Assembly: GCA_016267585.1 (NCBI GenBank)
Contig: JACQUT010000069.1
Span: 1 to 9,526 of the forward strand
Direction of reading: 5' to 3'
Origin: Cyanobacteria bacterium NC_groundwater_1444_Ag_S-0.65um_54_12
GTDB lineage: Bacteria; Cyanobacteriota; Sericytochromatia; S15B-MN24; VGJW01
Length of the DNA: 9,526 bases
A model generated the notes under the pieces. It was given only the letters and a program-made list of their open reading frames with translations. It had not been told where the DNA came from and ran no database searches. Made by a program: the position numbers and the translations under genes. The number at the start of each line of letters is the position of its first letter. Within the stretch, counting starts at the first letter, position 1. Below are positions 6,248 to 9,526 of this stretch, in pieces.

Positions 6248-7612
6248 ATGGCTGACTATACCTATCAAGAGCTGGCTGACAAGAACAAGAAGTACCTTTG
6301 GCATCCTTTTACCCAGATGAAGGAATACCAGGACGCAGACCCCATAATCATAGCTAGCGGACGGGGAACCAAACTTAGCGATGTAAATGGCAATACTTAT
6401 TATGATGGCATTTCTTCAATGTGGTTGAATGTGCATGGACATGGTGTAGCAGAGCTGGATCAAGCCATTTGTGAACAGCTCAAAGCAGTCGCCCATTCTA
6501 CGCTATTTGGCTTGGCCCATGCGCCAGCTATTCTGCTGGCCGAAAAGCTGGTATCCCTGGCGCCCCCTGGGCTTACCAGGGTATTTTATTCGGATAGCGG
6601 TGCGGAAGCGGTAGAAATCGCCATCAAAATGGCCTTTCAGTACTGGCAAAATCGCGGCTTCACCAAAAAACGTTCCTTTGCATGCATGCAGAGCGCCTAT
6701 CATGGCGACACGTTGGGGGCGGTGAGCGTGGGTGCGCTATCGCTTTATCATGAGCTCTTCAGGCCACTGCTCTTTTCTACTTACCAGGTTCCTTATCCCG
6801 ATCCTTACCGACAAGGTGGCGCCGTTGCGGCTACTGGCAAAGTGTTGGTGGCGCTGGAGACGCTGTTGCGGGAACGTGCCAGTGAACTTTGTGCTCTTAT
6901 CTTGGAACCCATAGTGCAAGGGGCGGCCGGAATGATCGTGATGCCGCCAGGCTGTCTGGAGCAGATTGTCAGACTGCTTCGTCAGTACGATGTACTGTTA
7001 ATTGCCGATGAGGTAGCTACTGGCTTTGGCCGAACCGGAAAAATGTTCGCCTGTGAGCACGAGGGAATTACGCCTGATCTGATGACGCTAGCTAAAGGTA
7101 TTACCGGTGGCTATCTACCGCTGGCTGCGACTCTTGCCACCTCTGCCATCTACGAGGCCTTCTATGCCGACTATGAAGAAAACAAGACCTTTTTTCATGG
7201 GCATTCCTATACCGGCAATCCCCTCGGGTGCGCGGTAGCATTGGCTAATTTGCAGCGCTTCGAGACCCACGAGCTATTGACAGTCATGGCGCGGAATGTG
7301 GCATTCGTGGCGCAAAAGCTGGCGGCTTTCGCACAGCTGGCGCAGGTAGGCGATGTCCGACAAAAGGGCTTGATGATCGGGATAGAGCTAGTTCGCGACC
7401 GTGAGCGCCGCCAGCCCTATGAGGGGCGCGAGCGAATAGGCGTGCAAGTGTGCAGGCGGGCACGCGAGCTGGGTCTGCTCATCCGTCCGCTGGGCAATGT
7501 CATTACTTTCCTTCCGCCCTTGGCCAGCTCCCGGACCGAACTGGACGAAATGTTGGCCATCTTGTATCAAGCCATCTGTCAGGTGACCGAGCCCGTTTCC
7601 GATGACCGATGA
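6248..7612 (+). CDS. bioA: Adenosylmethionine-8-amino-7-oxononanoate aminotransferase (DAPA synthase)
   Basis: This PLP-dependent class III aminotransferase converts KAPA to 7,8-diaminopelargonate, the third-last step of biotin synthesis. The 454 residues match the family length. Visible motifs are WHPFTQM near the N-terminus, YSDSGAEAVEIAIKMA (cofactor phosphate loop), YHGDT, the PLP-ring aspartate D254 in ADEVATGFGRTG, the Schiff-base lysine K283 in LAKGITGGYLP, and HGHSYTGNPLGCA. From memory the whole sequence is closer to the Bacillus subtilis enzyme (BioK, which uses L-lysine as amino donor) than to E. coli BioA (SAM donor), so the donor is uncertain. The ATG has a good Shine-Dalgarno, GAAGGA (6234-6239), eight bases upstream. 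It lies between the regulator gene (25-bp gap) and bioD (52-bp gap) and is almost certainly cotranscribed with both. Confidence 0.95.
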   Translation: MADYTYQELADKNKKYLWHPFTQMKEYQDADPIIIASGRGTKLSDVNGNTYYDGISSMWLNVHGHGVAELDQAICEQLKAVAHSTLFGLAHAPAILLAEKLVSLAPPGLTRVFYSDSGAEAVEIAIKMAFQYWQNRGFTKKRSFACMQSAYHGDTLGAVSVGALSLYHELFRPLLFSTYQVPYPDPYRQGGAVAATGKVLVALETLLRERASELCALILEPIVQGAAGMIVMPPGCLEQIVRLLRQYDVLLIADEVATGFGRTGKMFACEHEGITPDLMTLAKGITGGYLPLAATLATSAIYEAFYADYEENKTFFHGHSYTGNPLGCAVALANLQRFETHELLTVMARNVAFVAQKLAAFAQLAQVGDVRQKGLMIGIELVRDRERRQPYEGRERIGVQVCRRARELGLLIRPLGNVITFLPPLASSRTELDEMLAILYQAICQVTEPVSDDR

Positions 7613-7654
7613 CCGAATCCGAACCGCTTCCGGGCCGGGGAATGGACTTAGCAC

Positions 7655-8408
<754 letters not shown>

Positions 8409-8410
8409 TA

Positions 8411-9391
8411 ATGGACAGGGATAGATGGTTTGCACTAGCTAGGCGAACGTTGTCAGGCGAGCTCCTGACCAAAGAAGATGGATTGACCATTTTACAGGCT
8501 GCGGATAGCGAGCTGCTCGCCTTGCTGGATGCCGCATTTCTCGTGCGTGAACAGCATTTTGGCAAGAAGGTCAAGCTCAACATGCTCATCAATGCCAAGA
8601 GCGGCCTTTGTGCGGAGAATTGCGGCTACTGCTCGCAATCGAGCGTATCGGAAGCCCCCGTTGAAAAATATTCTTTAATTGGCAAGGAAACCTTGCTAGC
8701 CGGTGCGCAGGAAGCGCTGGCACGTAAGGCAGGCACTTATTGCATCGCTACCTCCGGCCATGGCCCAACTGAACCTGAACTGGAGCAAGTGATTGAAGCA
8801 GTCAAAGAAATCCGGGCCACGACCCCCCTCAAGATCTGTGCTTGCTTGGGGTTCTTGACGGCGCAGCAAGCCGAGCGGCTCGCTGCTGCCGGGGTGCATC
8901 GCTACAATCACAATCTCAACACCAGTGCTGAACGCTATCCGCAAATAACTTCCACTCATACCTTCGAGCAGCGCCTGGAGACCGTGCAAGAAGTTGCACG
9001 CAGTGGCCTATCGCCCTGCTCTGGCGTCATTGTGGGAATGGGCGAGCAGGACGAGGAGCTGGTGGAACTGGCCAGCACTTTACGCGAACTCGCCGTCGAT
9101 TCCATTCCTGTTAACTTTCTAGAACCAATCGCTGGAACCCCGCTGGCGGAGAAGGAACGCGTCTCGCCCAGCAAGGCGCTCAAAGTACTGGCTTTGTTTC
9201 GTCTGTTTTGCCCGGACCGGGAGATCCGGGTGGCCGGTGGAAGGGAGCAAACTCTGCGCTCGTTGCAACCGTTGGCGCTTTACGCGGCAAACTCTCTGTT
9301 TGTCGGAGGCTATCTGACCACGCCCGGTCAGGAAGTATCGACCGATCATCAGATGATCGCAGATCTGGGTTTCGAGATCGAAGAGCGCTAG
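8411..9391 (+). CDS. bioB: Biotin synthase (radical SAM)
   Basis: BioB inserts sulfur into dethiobiotin to make biotin, using a radical-SAM [4Fe-4S] cluster and a sacrificial [2Fe-2S] cluster. With the start at 8411 the protein has 326 residues. The radical-SAM cysteines are C67, C71 and C74 (GLCAENCGYCSQS). The expected second-cluster ligands are also present: C111 (TYCIATSG), C143 (KICACLG), C203 (SPCSGVIVGMGE) and R273 (IRVAGGREQ). YNHNLNTS is intact too, so the enzyme looks fully functional. An upstream in-frame ATG at 8375 lies inside bioD. I prefer 8411 because AAAGGA (8400-8405) sits five bases before it and the N-terminus then has normal length. It follows bioD by two bases and is the last biotin gene in the window. 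Confidence 0.96.
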   Translation: MDRDRWFALARRTLSGELLTKEDGLTILQAADSELLALLDAAFLVREQHFGKKVKLNMLINAKSGLCAENCGYCSQSSVSEAPVEKYSLIGKETLLAGAQEALARKAGTYCIATSGHGPTEPELEQVIEAVKEIRATTPLKICACLGFLTAQQAERLAAAGVHRYNHNLNTSAERYPQITSTHTFEQRLETVQEVARSGLSPCSGVIVGMGEQDEELVELASTLRELAVDSIPVNFLEPIAGTPLAEKERVSPSKALKVLALFRLFCPDREIRVAGGREQTLRSLQPLALYAANSLFVGGYLTTPGQEVSTDHQMIADLGFEIEER

Positions 9392-9394
9392 CTT

Positions 9395-9526
9395 ATGAAA
9401 ATTGACGATCTCCTCAAGAAGAACAACGACACCGCCGCCCACCTCGGCTTCGAGGCCAAGCACGCCGCGCTCGATGCGCAGCGCAAAGAGGGCGCCGACC
9501 CCGAGGACCCCGACGAATATCGCGCC
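9395..9526 (+). CDS. hsdM: Type I restriction-modification methylase (HsdM) N-terminus, internally deleted and cut by window edge
   Basis: Forty-four codons run to the window end. The first part (NNDTAAHLGFEAK) and the second (HAALDAQRKEGADPEDPDEYRA) both match the start of HsdM proteins as I know them, where the order is GFEAK-LW..ADKLRNNMDAAEYKH..LGLIFLKYISDAFE-.HAAL...GADPEDPDEYRAENIFWVP. Here FEAK runs straight into HAAL, so about 35-40 residues of the HsdM N-terminal helical bundle are missing in frame. HsdM with HsdS methylates the recognition site and is needed for restriction by HsdR, so this product would probably be inactive. Third codon positions are G or C in 37 of 44 codons, against 28 of 44 at the end of bioB, which hints at foreign origin. 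The start lies three bases after the bioB stop. A real pseudogene or an assembly artefact are both possible. Confidence 0.65.
   Translation, partial: MKIDDLLKKNNDTAAHLGFEAKHAALDAQRKEGADPEDPDEYRA

Overview
The window reads as chromosomal DNA from a diderm (Gram-negative-type) bacterium of moderate G+C content. The envelope genes support this: a TonB-like inner-membrane protein with an SxxxH transmembrane motif, a lipobox lipoprotein and a periplasmic RseB/MucB-like protein. The lineage cannot be fixed from sequence alone. Proteobacteria would fit, but so would a diderm Firmicute, because the BioA resembles the Bacillus BioK type.

Left half, minus strand (about 1-3012): four genes read leftwards in a probable operon. 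In transcription order they are an unrecognised 391-aa lipoprotein, an unrecognised 84-aa cytosolic-looking protein, a 362-aa RseB/MucB-like protein, and the first 108 codons of a TonB-like protein cut by the window edge. The TonB-like gene is easy to miss because it is open to the edge and a shorter ORF overlaps it in another frame.

Divergent intergenic region (3013-3216): a 12-bp perfect palindrome sits next to a TATGAT -10-like hexamer facing left. A 14-bp inverted repeat sits just upstream of an extended -10 element (TGCTACAAT) facing right. This extended -10 overlaps the most upstream ATG of the regulator gene, so translation more likely starts at 3217.

Right half, plus strand (3217-9391): a roughly 1,000-residue regulator (STAND/MalT-type ATPase, TPR-like repeats, winged helix and BTAD domain) is followed after 25 bp by bioA, bioD and bioB. 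These three genes cover the last three steps of biotin synthesis: KAPA to DAPA, to dethiobiotin, to biotin. No bioF, bioC, bioH or bioW is visible. The arrangement suggests a cotranscribed and possibly dedicated regulator of biotin synthesis, unlike the BirA, BioR and BioQ systems.

Right edge (9395-9526): three bases after bioB a GC3-rich reading frame begins. It matches the N-terminus of a type I restriction-modification methylase (HsdM), but about 35-40 residues of the HsdM N-terminal helical domain appear to be missing in frame. The break falls at a FEAK motif (TTCGAGGCCAAG), as expected from recombination or assembly collapse between two short direct repeats.
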